A program made the position numbers and the translations under genes. A stretch of 64,000 nucleotides of DNA, taken from NCBI RefSeq assembly GCF_001747095.1, contig NZ_MDGP01000001.1, forward strand, positions 2,959,001-3,023,000. Reading direction: 5' to 3'. Shown here in pieces: positions 16,465 through 25,169 of this stretch (the first letter of the stretch is position 1; each line of letters opens with the position of its first letter). Source of the DNA: Roseivirga sp. 4D4. Lineage in GTDB: Bacteria; Bacteroidota; Bacteroidia; Cytophagales; Cyclobacteriaceae. Under the pieces are notes generated by a model. It saw only the letters and a list, made by a program, of their open reading frames with translations. It did not search any database and was not told the origin of the DNA.

Positions 16465-19383
16465 ATGATGAAAAAAGTTACCGTGATGGTGTTGATGTTT
16501 CTGATAGGAATTGGTGCTTCAAAAGCCCAAAAAATCTATCAGAAAGCAGATACACTAGCACAAAGTGAATGGGTTGATAGTGTATTCAATGCTTTAACTC
16601 CTGAACAACGTATCGGTCAGCTTTTTATGGTGGCAGCCTACTCCAACAGAGATGAGAAACACTACAAAGAAATTGATAAGCTCATCACGGAATACAATAT
16701 TGGTGGGCTGATCTTCTTCCAGGGTGGCCCATACCGTCAGGCAGCACTGAACAATCGTTATCAGTCTAAAGCAAAAGTACCACTAGCCATTGCCATGGAT
16801 GCAGAATGGGGCATTGGCATGAGACTCGATAGTGTGCTCGACTTTCCAAAGCAAATGACCTTAGGCGCCATTCAAGACAATAAATGGATCTATGAAATGG
16901 GCAAGGAAGTGGCCAATCAATTCCATGCCCTGAATATGCACATCAACTTTGCTCCGGTGGTGGATGTCAATGTCAACCCAAATAATCCAGTCATTGGATA
17001 TCGATCTTTTGGAGAGGATAAATTCTCAGTTTCTGAAAAAGGCATTGCCTATATGAAGGGGATGCAGGATCATGGTATTATGGCCAATGCCAAGCATTTC
17101 CCTGGGCATGGCGATACAGATGCAGATTCGCATTATGCCCTGCCGGTAATTAAGCACTCGGTTGATCGCATGTCGAAAACAGAACTATATCCTTTTAAAC
17201 AACTGATGAAGGACAGCCTCATGAGTATGATGGTGGCTCATCTACAGGTGCCTGCCTATGATGATAGAGAAAATATGCCGACCACCCTATCCGATAAAGT
17301 GGTCACAGATTTATTGAAAAAAGAACTGGAATTCGATGGTCTCGTCTTTACCGATGCCATGAACATGCAAGGGGTAGCCAAGTATTATGATCCGGGAGAA
17401 GCGGACGTAAAAGCACTACAAGCCGGTAATGACATCATCCTTTTTCCACTAGACGTGCCGAAAGCCATCAAGCAGGTGAAAAAGGCATTGAAAAAAGATC
17501 GCTTAGATCAGGCTTCCATAGATAAGCGTGTGAAAAAGGTGCTCAGGGCCAAATATTGGTTTGGTTTAGACAAACCACGAATGATCAATACCACTAACCT
17601 AACCAAAAGGATAAATAATGACTATGCCCGGTTACTCAACAGAATCCTTTATCAAAAAGCGATCACTGTGGTTGACAATAAGGATCAATTGCTTCCGATC
17701 ATTGATTTAGCTGATCGATCTTTCAAATCAATAAGCTTAGGGGAAGGTGATCCGTCAGAATTCAGAAGGATGCTGGATAAATATGCCAAGTTTGACCACC
17801 TCGTCAATGATTCACTCAATATTGAATCTTTAGGACAAAACGACCTGCTAGTGGTTTCGTATCATGGGATTACCAACTCCCCAAAAAATCAACATGGAGT
17901 TAAGGATGAAGACATTGCTCTAATCAAATCCCTTCAGGAAAGAACCAATGTAATAGTCGTTGCTTTCGGCAATGCTTATAGCCTTCAATATTTCAATGGG
18001 GTCAAGAACATTATTTGTACCTATGAGGATAACACCATCACGCAAAACCTTGCGCCACAAATCATCTTTGGGGCTATAAAAGCTGAGGGGAAACTTCCTA
18101 TTTCGGCAGGCGAAGAGTTCAAAGCCGGTGTTGGCATTGAGACGCTCGTCACTTCCAGATTAAGCTATGGATTACCATCAGAAGTAGGCATGAGTATTGA
18201 CTCGCTTAGGAAGATCGATGAAATCATTGAAGAGGCGATTCGACAAAAAGCTACTCCGGGAGCGCAAGTCATTGTTGCACGAAAAGGTAAGGTGGTCTAC
18301 CAAAAGAACTTTGGCCATCAAACCTATGCAGAAAAAAAGCCTATTAATGATCATACCATTTACGATGTGGCCTCCATCACCAAAGTAGCTGCAACCACCC
18401 AGGTGATTATGAAGCTCTATGAAGAGAAAAAGCTCGATATCAATAAAACTGTTGGCTATTATTTGAAAGACCTCAGCGGAACAAACAAGGATTCTCTCTT
18501 AATAAGAGACGTGCTAACACATCAAGCGGGTTTAAAGCCTTATATCCCCTTTTGGGAGAAGACTGTAGACAAAGGCACCTTGAAAGCGGAGTATTTCACA
18601 GATGCTTCTGGTCCTAATCATGATTTTCGATTTCAGGAGAATGATTTACCGCCTTCCCTTGCGGATTCCATATGGCAGTGGACCATAGATTCTGATTTGA
18701 GGGATTTACCCGAAAAGAAAAAACGGTATGACTACCTCTATTCAGACCTGGGCTATACACTGATGTATCATGTCATTTCTGAAATCATCCAAGAACCTGT
18801 TGAGGAATACATTCAGCGAGAGTTCTATGGTCCACTTGGTTTAAGCAGAACCATGTACTTGCCCTTAGAAAAGGGATATGGAAAGGATATAGCACCCTCT
18901 GAGGTTGATGACTACTTTAGAAACACAATTGTCTGCGGTAGCGTGCACGATCAAAATGCAACTTTAATGGGAGGTATAGCAGGCCATGCGGGCCTTTTCA
19001 GCAATGCAAACGACTTGGCTATCCTTATGCAGATGAACATGCAAATGGGAGAATATGCCGAAAAGAAATACTTCCAAAATTGGACCATCCCAATCTTCAC
19101 CAGCGCACAGTATATGGAAAACCGAAGGGGTCTTGGTTGGGACAAACCGATTACCGGAACGGATGAAGGTCCCACCAGTAAGTATTCTTCCGCAAGCACC
19201 TTCGGTCACACGGGTTTCACTGGTGCTGCCGTTTGGGCTGACCCAGCTGAAGAGTTGGTTTTTGTATTTCTATGCAACCGCACTTATCCCGAAAGCGACA
19301 ACTTCAAATTGCTTGAAGAAAATGTCCGAACCAGGATCCATGATTTGTTATACGAATCTATTTTTGAACCTAAAGCCGATTAA
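16465..19383 (+). CDS. Two-domain NagZ-like GH3 glycosidase fused to a class C beta-lactamase-like serine hydrolase
   Basis: The 972-aa protein has a signal peptide ending ASKAQ. The first half (about 30-560) is a glycoside hydrolase family 3 domain of the beta-N-acetylhexosaminidase type. The sequence KHFPGHGDTDADSHY gives the general acid/base dyad Asp221-His223, and FTDAMNMQG gives the nucleophile Asp297. The second half (from about 570) is a beta-lactamase/PBP-like domain with Ser637-I-T-Lys640, Tyr759-S-D and His915-T-Gly. Both active sites look intact. NagZ enzymes remove GlcNAc from muropeptides, and the serine hydrolase may act on the peptide or a related ester or amide. A periplasmic role in peptidoglycan turnover is inferred. 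This fusion is known in Bacteroidota. Confidence 0.94.
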   Translation: MMKKVTVMVLMFLIGIGASKAQKIYQKADTLAQSEWVDSVFNALTPEQRIGQLFMVAAYSNRDEKHYKEIDKLITEYNIGGLIFFQGGPYRQAALNNRYQSKAKVPLAIAMDAEWGIGMRLDSVLDFPKQMTLGAIQDNKWIYEMGKEVANQFHALNMHINFAPVVDVNVNPNNPVIGYRSFGEDKFSVSEKGIAYMKGMQDHGIMANAKHFPGHGDTDADSHYALPVIKHSVDRMSKTELYPFKQLMKDSLMSMMVAHLQVPAYDDRENMPTTLSDKVVTDLLKKELEFDGLVFTDAMNMQGVAKYYDPGEADVKALQAGNDIILFPLDVPKAIKQVKKALKKDRLDQASIDKRVKKVLRAKYWFGLDKPRMINTTNLTKRINNDYARLLNRILYQKAITVVDNKDQLLPIIDLADRSFKSISLGEGDPSEFRRMLDKYAKFDHLVNDSLNIESLGQNDLLVVSYHGITNSPKNQHGVKDEDIALIKSLQERTNVIVVAFGNAYSLQYFNGVKNIICTYEDNTITQNLAPQIIFGAIKAEGKLPISAGEEFKAGVGIETLVTSRLSYGLPSEVGMSIDSLRKIDEIIEEAIRQKATPGAQVIVARKGKVVYQKNFGHQTYAEKKPINDHTIYDVASITKVAATTQVIMKLYEEKKLDINKTVGYYLKDLSGTNKDSLLIRDVLTHQAGLKPYIPFWEKTVDKGTLKAEYFTDASGPNHDFRFQENDLPPSLADSIWQWTIDSDLRDLPEKKKRYDYLYSDLGYTLMYHVISEIIQEPVEEYIQREFYGPLGLSRTMYLPLEKGYGKDIAPSEVDDYFRNTIVCGSVHDQNATLMGGIAGHAGLFSNANDLAILMQMNMQMGEYAEKKYFQNWTIPIFTSAQYMENRRGLGWDKPITGTDEGPTSKYSSASTFGHTGFTGAAVWADPAEELVFVFLCNRTYPESDNFKLLEENVRTRIHDLLYESIFEPKAD

Positions 19384-19418
19384 TTCGGTTTAACTCTTCG
19401 TAGCGCGACATTTTTCAA

Positions 19419-20555
19419 ATGAAGATAGGAATTGTATGTTACCCCACATTCGGAGGAAGTGGTGTAGTAGCAACTGAATTAGGCAAAGGATTGGCCAAAA
19501 ATGGTCATGAAGTGCATTTTATTACTTACTCACAGCCCACTCGTCTAGATTTTTTTAACGAAAATCTTTTCTATCACGAGGTTAACATCAGGTCTTACCC
19601 ACTTTTCAAATATCCACCCTACGAGCTTGCACTAGCAAGTAAAATGGTAGATGTGGTGAAATTTGAGAAGTTAGATTTGCTTCATGTTCACTACGCCATT
19701 CCTCATGCTTCTGCAGCGGTAATGGCACGCCAGATTCTAAAATCAGAGGGAATAGATATACCTGTAGTCACGACACTTCACGGTACTGACATCACCTTGG
19801 TGGGTAAAGATCCTTCTTACGAGCCGGTAGTGACCTTCAGTATCAATCAATCGGATGGTGTGACTGCCGTATCGGAAGACCTAAAAAAAGACACTTACAA
19901 GCACTTCAATATCTTGAGAGAAATTGAAGTAATACCCAACTTCATCGATCTGACCAAATTCAAGAGGCAGCGAAAAGATCATTTTAAAACGGCCATTTGC
20001 CCCAATGGTGAGAAGCTGATTGTCCATACATCCAACTTTAGAAAAGTTAAGCGCGTGGACGATGTGGTCCGCATCTTCCACAAGATTTCTGAGACAGTTC
20101 CTGCCCGATTACTATTAGTTGGCGATGGACCGGAAAGAGGTCACATAGAAGCGCTTTGTAGAGAATTAGGAATTTATGATGAAGTCCGCTTCTTAGGTAA
20201 ACTAGAAGCGGTCGAAGAGGTGCTTTCAGTAGCAGACTTGTTTATTATGCCTTCTGAAAAAGAGAGTTTCGGATTAGCAGCATTAGAGGCAATGGCATGT
20301 GAAGTGCCCGTAATTTCATCAAGAGCTGGAGGTATTCCTGAACTTAATATTGATGGTGTGACCGGATTTACATCCAAAATCGGGGACGTTGAAGAAATGA
20401 CTAAGAATGCCCTGCACATTTTAAGCGAAGAGAACTTGGAGACCTTCAAAAAGAACGCTTTGGCTCAGGCCAAAAAGTTTGATATAGAGGTAATTCTTCC
20501 GATATACGAGAAATTCTATGCTGACGTAGCAGCCACTATGTTGGCCACTTCGTGA
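19419..20555 (+). CDS. bshA: N-acetyl-alpha-D-glucosaminyl L-malate synthase BshA
   Basis: BshA is the GT4-family glycosyltransferase that joins UDP-GlcNAc to L-malate in the first step of bacillithiol synthesis. The N-terminus MKIGIVCYPTFGGSGVVATE and the later motifs HVHYAIPHASAA and TTLHGTDITLVG are highly characteristic. The donor-binding part holds the GT4 E-x7-E motif (SEKESFGLAALEAMAC). The 378-aa length is standard. No bshB or bshC is in the window, so those steps must be encoded elsewhere. It lies 35 bp after the GH3 fusion gene and 22 bp before the YeeZ-like gene. Confidence 0.96.
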   Translation: MKIGIVCYPTFGGSGVVATELGKGLAKNGHEVHFITYSQPTRLDFFNENLFYHEVNIRSYPLFKYPPYELALASKMVDVVKFEKLDLLHVHYAIPHASAAVMARQILKSEGIDIPVVTTLHGTDITLVGKDPSYEPVVTFSINQSDGVTAVSEDLKKDTYKHFNILREIEVIPNFIDLTKFKRQRKDHFKTAICPNGEKLIVHTSNFRKVKRVDDVVRIFHKISETVPARLLLVGDGPERGHIEALCRELGIYDEVRFLGKLEAVEEVLSVADLFIMPSEKESFGLAALEAMACEVPVISSRAGGIPELNIDGVTGFTSKIGDVEEMTKNALHILSEENLETFKKNALAQAKKFDIEVILPIYEKFYADVAATMLATS

Positions 20556-20577
20556 CCGGCATATACTTTCAACAACA

Positions 20578-21369
20578 ATGAAAATAGGAATTATTGGTTG
20601 TGGATGGCTAGGTCTACCTCTAGCTGAATCATTGGTGAACTCAGGCCATGAGGTAATTGGCAGTACTACCACCGAGCAAAAACTAGAATTGCTTTCTTCA
20701 AAGGGAATTGAACCTATCCTTTTTCAATTGAGCCCGATGCCTGAGGGTATTGACTTCAACAGACTCTTTCAAGTTGATCTATTGATTATCAACATCCCAC
20801 CAGGCAGAAAAAGAAATAAACCTGAATTCTACGAAGAGCAGATCAAATACTTGAAGTATCAGCTTCAATCTAGTAAGGTTGAAAAAGTAATCTTTATTAG
20901 TTCTACTTCTTACTATCCTAACACCAATACACTTGTTAATGTCAGTACCTCTCCAGACTTTGAAAGAGGTTCTTCAAAAGCAGTGGTTAAAGGGGAAGGT
21001 CAGATTAGCCAGATTAGTCAGTCATTGACGATTCTGCGATGTGGTGGACTAATGGGAAAAGATAGGATTCCTGGAAAGTGGTTTGCTGGTAAGCCTACCA
21101 AAGGCGCAGATACACCTGTCAATTACATCCATCTGGATGATATTATCAAGACTATAGGTTATATGATCAATGAATGGCCAGACAGCCATGAAAATCGAAT
21201 TTTCAATCTAGTATCTGAGCATCATCCAACGAGAAAAGAAGTTCATGAAAAGATGGCTGAAAAATATGGATTTGACCTTCCGATTTGGGAAGAGCCCCCC
21301 ACAATCCCATCTAAAATAGTGGAAAGTAGTTTTAAAAATTTCGATCTAAAATCTCCGCTAAGCTTCTAA
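20578..21369 (+). CDS. YeeZ-like NAD(P)-binding protein (short-chain dehydrogenase/epimerase fold)
   Basis: The 263-aa protein begins with a dinucleotide-binding motif (IGIIGCGWLGLPLAESL) and keeps the extended Rossmann layout, with FISSTSYYPNTN where a catalytic Ser/Tyr region would lie. The classical YxxxK dyad is not obvious, in line with the YeeZ/NAD-epimerase-like group whose reaction is unknown. It follows bshA by 22 bp. Its stop overlaps by 4 bp the stop of the small gene read from the opposite strand. Confidence 0.8.
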   Translation: MKIGIIGCGWLGLPLAESLVNSGHEVIGSTTTEQKLELLSSKGIEPILFQLSPMPEGIDFNRLFQVDLLIINIPPGRKRNKPEFYEEQIKYLKYQLQSSKVEKVIFISSTSYYPNTNTLVNVSTSPDFERGSSKAVVKGEGQISQISQSLTILRCGGLMGKDRIPGKWFAGKPTKGADTPVNYIHLDDIIKTIGYMINEWPDSHENRIFNLVSEHHPTRKEVHEKMAEKYGFDLPIWEEPPTIPSKIVESSFKNFDLKSPLSF

Positions 21370-21542
21370 GCTTCGATCACTTCTAGAAATAATTCGCCCT
21401 GCTTTAATTGCTGATAAGCTTTCATTTGATTTAATCGATTCTTGACTTCAAGAAAGCGATCATACTCTTGTTGAGCCATCTGAAAGCCCTTTTTATAGGC
21501 TTTAGGTGAGTTTATCACCCTTTCAATTGTTCTAAATTTCAT
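21366..21542 (-). CDS. Small 58-aa hypothetical protein
   Basis: An open frame of 58 codons plus stop runs leftward from the ATG complement at 21540-21542 to a TAG at 21366-21368. The product is highly charged and helical (start MKFRTIERVINSPKAYKKGF, later YDRFLEVKNRLNQMKAYQQ) with no membrane segment. The coding look (balanced residues, Lys/Glu/Gln heptads) and the tight convergent overlap with the YeeZ-like gene support a real gene. Function unknown; a short coiled-coil adaptor is possible. Confidence 0.55.
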   Translation of the reverse strand: MKFRTIERVINSPKAYKKGFQMAQQEYDRFLEVKNRLNQMKAYQQLKQGELFLEVIEA

Positions 21543-21644
21543 GGTGTCAGTTTAATAAACATACCACAGCCAATGAATCTCCCTACCCCTGAACACGGAT
21601 TTATGGAGAGAAAGTTCAAAGGGCCACTTGTATGCCCATACTAT

Positions 21645-21712
21645 AGACGCCTGAACGTCTACTATACACTTAGACCCAGTTATGTTAAAAAAAGTAAACA
21701 GGATCTAAGTGT
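21645..21712 (-). other. Hairpin-rich intergenic stretch after the DUF1761 gene
   Basis: Two dyads lie between the small ORF and the DUF1761 gene. AGACG at 21645-21649 pairs with CGTCT at 21656-21660, and CACTTAGA at 21668-21675 pairs with TCTAAGTG at 21705-21712 around an A-rich loop. Read leftward, they follow the DUF1761 stop and could end its transcript, but there is no clean T-run. No gene is visible between 21543 and 21736. Confidence 0.35.
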
Positions 21713-21736
21713 TTAGACTCAACTAACACAAAAGTG

Positions 21737-22153
21737 TTACTGCCAGGCACCTAATATTATACCGACAATGGTATAAGCCACAATATGATAGCCAGAATCG
21801 ATGAGCATAAGACCCGCTGACTTTCTGGCGAAAAGGTAATTCATACTAATGGATGGAAATAGGAAGAAAATACCCGTCATCAAGCCCATGGTAGCACCAT
21901 AAGTAGCATTCATATCAGGATTTTCTCCAAAACCATAGAAGAAGATGGCCATACCAACTGATATGATCAACGCAAAAATAAATGCTGAACCGAAGAGCTT
22001 GCCCATATTAGCATTCTTCATATCATCATCTGAAAGGCCTACTCCCTTTTGCCAAGTCTTACCAAATATAGGTCCATACCAAACTGCACCGAGTGCAAAA
22101 AATGCGACCGCAGCAACAATCACTGCTAGCCAATTAATAGCTGAAACATCCAT
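21737..22153 (-). CDS. DUF1761 membrane protein
   Basis: The 138-aa protein has four hydrophobic segments. The start (INWLAVIVAAVAFFALGAVW, then YGPIFGKTW) is the signature of DUF1761 proteins, small inner-membrane proteins of unknown role. The loop GLSDDDMKNANMG between TM1 and TM2 is typical of the family. It lies 39 bp downstream of the lipoprotein gene, in the same direction. Confidence 0.85.
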   Translation of the reverse strand: MDVSAINWLAVIVAAVAFFALGAVWYGPIFGKTWQKGVGLSDDDMKNANMGKLFGSAFIFALIISVGMAIFFYGFGENPDMNATYGATMGLMTGIFFLFPSISMNYLFARKSAGLMLIDSGYHIVAYTIVGIILGAWQ

Positions 22154-22192
22154 AATATATGATTTAGTTAAAGTTGATTCTCAAAAAATAAG

Positions 22193-22654
22193 CTACTTCT
22201 TTATCTGAACACCTTCGTACAAATCGTCCGCATGGCCGTCATTGTCCCAATCCAAGTATCCAATGAAACCCGCTTTCCCCTCACGCCAGTCAAAAAAGTA
22301 CGCTGTCGTTTGACCATCCTCTGTCAAGAAAAGACTGTCTCCTTTCAATTCCCACGCACCACCTTTGCTTTGGAGTAACTCTCCCTCGAGACTGATATAG
22401 TCAGAATTGAACTTACCATCTTCGGTATATGTGGTAAGTATGGGTTTAATGCCCAATACAGCTTCCCATTGACCAGCTGGGACACTAAAAAGAGAGTCTA
22501 CTGTTCCATCCAATGCCCCAATTTTCACATCCATAGACTCGTTATACCACTGACCTAATAGTTGGGTCTTTTTGGTATTGGACTCACAAGAAAAGAGGGT
22601 TAAACAGATGCTAAGTAGAAGTGCCTGTCGATATTCAAGTTTAAAAAATCGCAC
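22193..22654 (-). CDS. Putative lipoprotein, lipocalin-like, unknown function
   Basis: The 153-aa protein begins with a signal sequence ending LTLFSC, a lipobox with Cys as the acylation site. The mature part opens LLGQWYNESMDVKIG and has alternating beta-strand-like segments (GGAWELKGDSLFLTEDGQT), as in small lipocalin-like lipoproteins of Bacteroidota. Without further homology I cannot assign a ligand. It is 36 bp downstream of the MerR-family gene, in the same direction. Confidence 0.7.
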   Translation of the reverse strand: MRFFKLEYRQALLLSICLTLFSCESNTKKTQLLGQWYNESMDVKIGALDGTVDSLFSVPAGQWEAVLGIKPILTTYTEDGKFNSDYISLEGELLQSKGGAWELKGDSLFLTEDGQTTAYFFDWREGKAGFIGYLDWDNDGHADDLYEGVQIKK

Positions 22655-22690
22655 GGTCGAATATAATAAAAATGGACTATATACTGATTA

Positions 22691-23584
22691 TCAGTCATCT
22701 AGCATCGTAATCAGGTCATCTACCCCTGTAATCAATAAGACATTATCGGGATACTCCAACTCCTCCATAAAGTACGGGTTGCCAGTAATCAATATATTTT
22801 GTGTGGTGAAGGCTTCCGACAATTCATAGATATAGGCTTGCGTATCTATTTTAGATGCAGGTGCCTTAATGAAGGTGAATATTGTCTCCGGTTTAGAGAT
22901 GGCGGTTACTTGCTTTAAGTCTTTAAAAGGGATATCAACCCCAAGATAGATACACTGTTTCCCTCTATTCTTCAACACATAAGTAAAAAGCAATATCAGT
23001 AGGTCATTAAACTCAGATTTAGGTAAAAACAGCAAGTATTTCTCAGCATCTGAGTTAGGAATCAACAAGCCATCAATCGCCACGATTATCTTTTGACGAA
23101 TCAGTTGATAAATAAAGTGTTCCTGCGCTGTGGACACCTCTCCCGTTCGCCACATCACACCAATTCTCTTCAGAAAAGGATATATAATTTTCACCAAAGT
23201 CTGCTCAAAGCTTCTTTGCAGTAGACTGGAAGAAAGGATTTTCTCAAACCTTCTCTCATCTAAGTCTAGCATAGCGATGACCAGCTCGTTGATGATAGAG
23301 TTCACTTGATGGTCTTCCTTGGTTGGATAGCCCTTATCAATAATATCTCTTAAAGTCTCATTGAACTCATCCTGGGAGAAACCACAGATTTGGGAAATGC
23401 GATATCCGTTTTCGACTAACAATGATACGTTAAGCAGGTATTTCAACTGCTCATCGTCATAGTACCTGATATTGGTATCTGTACGTTGGGGTTTAAGTAA
23501 TTGATACCGTTGTTCCCAAATGCGAATGGTATGGGCCTTAATGCCCGAAAACTTTTCCAGATCCTTTATAGAGTACCTTATCAC
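22691..23584 (-). CDS. CarH-like MerR-family regulator with a B12-binding-type domain lacking the usual His ligand
   Basis: The 297-aa protein has an N-terminal MerR winged helix (YSIKDLEKFSGIKAHTIRIW at 4-23) and a C-terminal half like the cobalamin-binding module of CarH photoreceptors. The helical cap keeps the Wx9EH motif (Trp145, Glu155-His156), which contacts adenosylcobalamin in CarH. In the Rossmann part, the ligand motif D/ExHxxG reads ExNxxL (Glu191, Asn193, Leu196), so the lower axial His is replaced by Asn. Known relatives repress carotenoid or photolyase genes in the dark. No such gene is in the window. Whether it binds B12 is open. Confidence 0.9.
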   Translation of the reverse strand: MIRYSIKDLEKFSGIKAHTIRIWEQRYQLLKPQRTDTNIRYYDDEQLKYLLNVSLLVENGYRISQICGFSQDEFNETLRDIIDKGYPTKEDHQVNSIINELVIAMLDLDERRFEKILSSSLLQRSFEQTLVKIIYPFLKRIGVMWRTGEVSTAQEHFIYQLIRQKIIVAIDGLLIPNSDAEKYLLFLPKSEFNDLLILLFTYVLKNRGKQCIYLGVDIPFKDLKQVTAISKPETIFTFIKAPASKIDTQAYIYELSEAFTTQNILITGNPYFMEELEYPDNVLLITGVDDLITMLDD

Positions 23585-23640
23585 TATGAAAAGATAAGCA
23601 AAAGCTGATCAATACCGTCTTGAGAAAGGTATGAACGGGA

Positions 23641-24414
23641 CTACTTTACTCTGAAGTTTACTTTAAATCTAAGATTACTGTCAACCGCAGAACCATTGAA
23701 GCTGGCGGGTTGCCAATTCTGATATAATTTGAGCACTCGAATGGCCTCATTATCGAAAGCTTGCCCCATTGATTTTCTAATCTTGAAATTCTCGGCTTTA
23801 CCCTCTTTGTTGATAGTCCAGAAAACCTCCACATAACCTTCTAGAGATTTCTTTTCTTCAGATGCCTCATTGATACCAACACCAATTGGGTCTGCCGGAT
23901 ACTTTAATTCCCTATCAACGAACGCTCTAAACGTTTGAAAATCAGGAAGTGGCCTCGCCTCCACAATCACATCTTCTGCTTTGATGCTATCAGCATCATC
24001 CACCACCTTCACAGGTACGGTTACCTTTTTAGGTTTTTTTGTCTGCGGTGGTACAGGCGGTGGCGTGGTGGAAGCCAAAGTATCAACGATGGCTTCTTCA
24101 ACTTCTGAAATAGAGTCATTCAAGGCAGGTACTAGCTCCTCTTGCACCTGTGGCTCAGGTTGAGGTGAAGCCTCCGTAGTACTACTTTTTAGTAAATCCG
24201 TATTTGTAGCCACCACAACAGCAGCCGTAACCACCACTGTGGAGGTGCCTGCCACAACCGCTGCGCTCGCTTTCGTACCTAACTTGAGTATGGCAGATCC
24301 TAATTTGAATCCTGCCCATATAGACGCACCCTTGACTACATTATCAAAGTTCATGTGCGCTTTGATATCACTGGGTGATAATTTCTTTGCCTTATTTACA
24401 AAATTGTATTTCAC
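23641..24414 (-). CDS. TonB-like membrane protein with cytoplasmic N-terminus, paired with ECF sigma
   Basis: The 257-aa protein has a soluble N-terminal part of about 45 residues, one Ala/Val-rich membrane segment near 52-70, a Pro/Glu-rich periplasmic stretch (PPPVPPQTKKPKK) and a C-terminal TonB-like domain from about 160 (GYVEVFWTINKEGKAENFKI). TonB domains usually contact outer-membrane receptors. Its start overlaps the end of the ECF sigma gene by 4 bp (ATGA-type), a layout typical of sigma/anti-sigma pairs, so the cytoplasmic part may restrain the sigma factor. That role is inferred; I see no zinc-finger anti-sigma motif. Confidence 0.82.
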   Translation of the reverse strand: MKYNFVNKAKKLSPSDIKAHMNFDNVVKGASIWAGFKLGSAILKLGTKASAAVVAGTSTVVVTAAVVVATNTDLLKSSTTEASPQPEPQVQEELVPALNDSISEVEEAIVDTLASTTPPPVPPQTKKPKKVTVPVKVVDDADSIKAEDVIVEARPLPDFQTFRAFVDRELKYPADPIGVGINEASEEKKSLEGYVEVFWTINKEGKAENFKIRKSMGQAFDNEAIRVLKLYQNWQPASFNGSAVDSNLRFKVNFRVK

Positions 24415-24980
24415 GATGTTCTTCGCTTAAAATGCTTTTTCAACCTCTTCAAAATTCTGTAAGTACGGGTTTTGGCATTGCCTTCCGTAATGTCCAGAAT
24501 ATATCCTATCTCCGCAAAGCTCTTTCCTTCGAAGAACCTGAGTTCTATCAACTCAAGTTCCGCTGGTTTCAACTTCTCCAACACCTCTGGTAACATTGTT
24601 AACCAAAGTTCCTTTTCATTCTCATCTATTTCTATCTCAAACACAATGTCATGAGAAACATAGTTCTCAAGAGAAACATATCGTTGTTTCTTCTGTGACC
24701 TGAAATAGTCATAACAACTGTTCAGCGCAATCCTGGCCAGCCAAGCTGACAAGGGGTAGCCTTGATATTTATAATCATCCAAATGAGATAATGCCTTGCC
24801 GAAAGCCTCGGAAGTAATATCTCCTGCCAAGTCCACATCCTGAACCCTTGAAAACACCAATCGATAAACCTGTTCAAAGTATTTCTTGTAAAGCGGCTCA
24901 AAAAAACGCTTATCTCCTTTCGCTTTTTCAATCAGCTCAATCTCAGTATACTCTGATATGTTCGATTTGGTCAAGATCAC
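24411..24980 (-). CDS. ECF-type RNA polymerase sigma factor
   Basis: The 189-aa protein has sigma region 2 (FEPLYKKYFEQVYRLVFSRV, then DAL-like ITSEAFGKAL) and region 4 (AELELIELRFFEGKSFAEIG followed by a helix-turn-helix). No region 3 is present, as usual for ECF factors. It overlaps the TonB-like gene by 4 bp, so the pair is translationally coupled. The gene is divergent from the VWA/ATPase unit across about 130-190 bp that hold a TTACGTAA palindrome at 25070-25077. Confidence 0.93.
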   Translation of the reverse strand: MILTKSNISEYTEIELIEKAKGDKRFFEPLYKKYFEQVYRLVFSRVQDVDLAGDITSEAFGKALSHLDDYKYQGYPLSAWLARIALNSCYDYFRSQKKQRYVSLENYVSHDIVFEIEIDENEKELWLTMLPEVLEKLKPAELELIELRFFEGKSFAEIGYILDITEGNAKTRTYRILKRLKKHFKRRTS

Positions 24981-25169
24981 TCTAGGTTATGACTGTGGCA
25001 TTGGATAATTTGGACTTAAAACGCTTTCACAACTAAAAGGAACACGGCAAGCTAATATTTTTGAATCAATTACGTAACCTATTACATAACTAATTCAGCG
25101 TAAAGCACTTTGCCAAAGATTGCTCAAAGTTTAAACCAATTTCCATTTATTCGTGTTGACAAGGGACTT

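Noticed and set aside
22691..23584. Light-dependent carotenoid control by the MerR regulator
   Set aside because: No carotenoid or photolyase gene is in the window, and the B12 His ligand is missing, so a light role would be guesswork.
25070..25077. TTACGTAA palindrome in the ECF/VWA divergent region as an operator
   Set aside because: Eight bases with no second copy of the same size in the gap are too little to claim a site.
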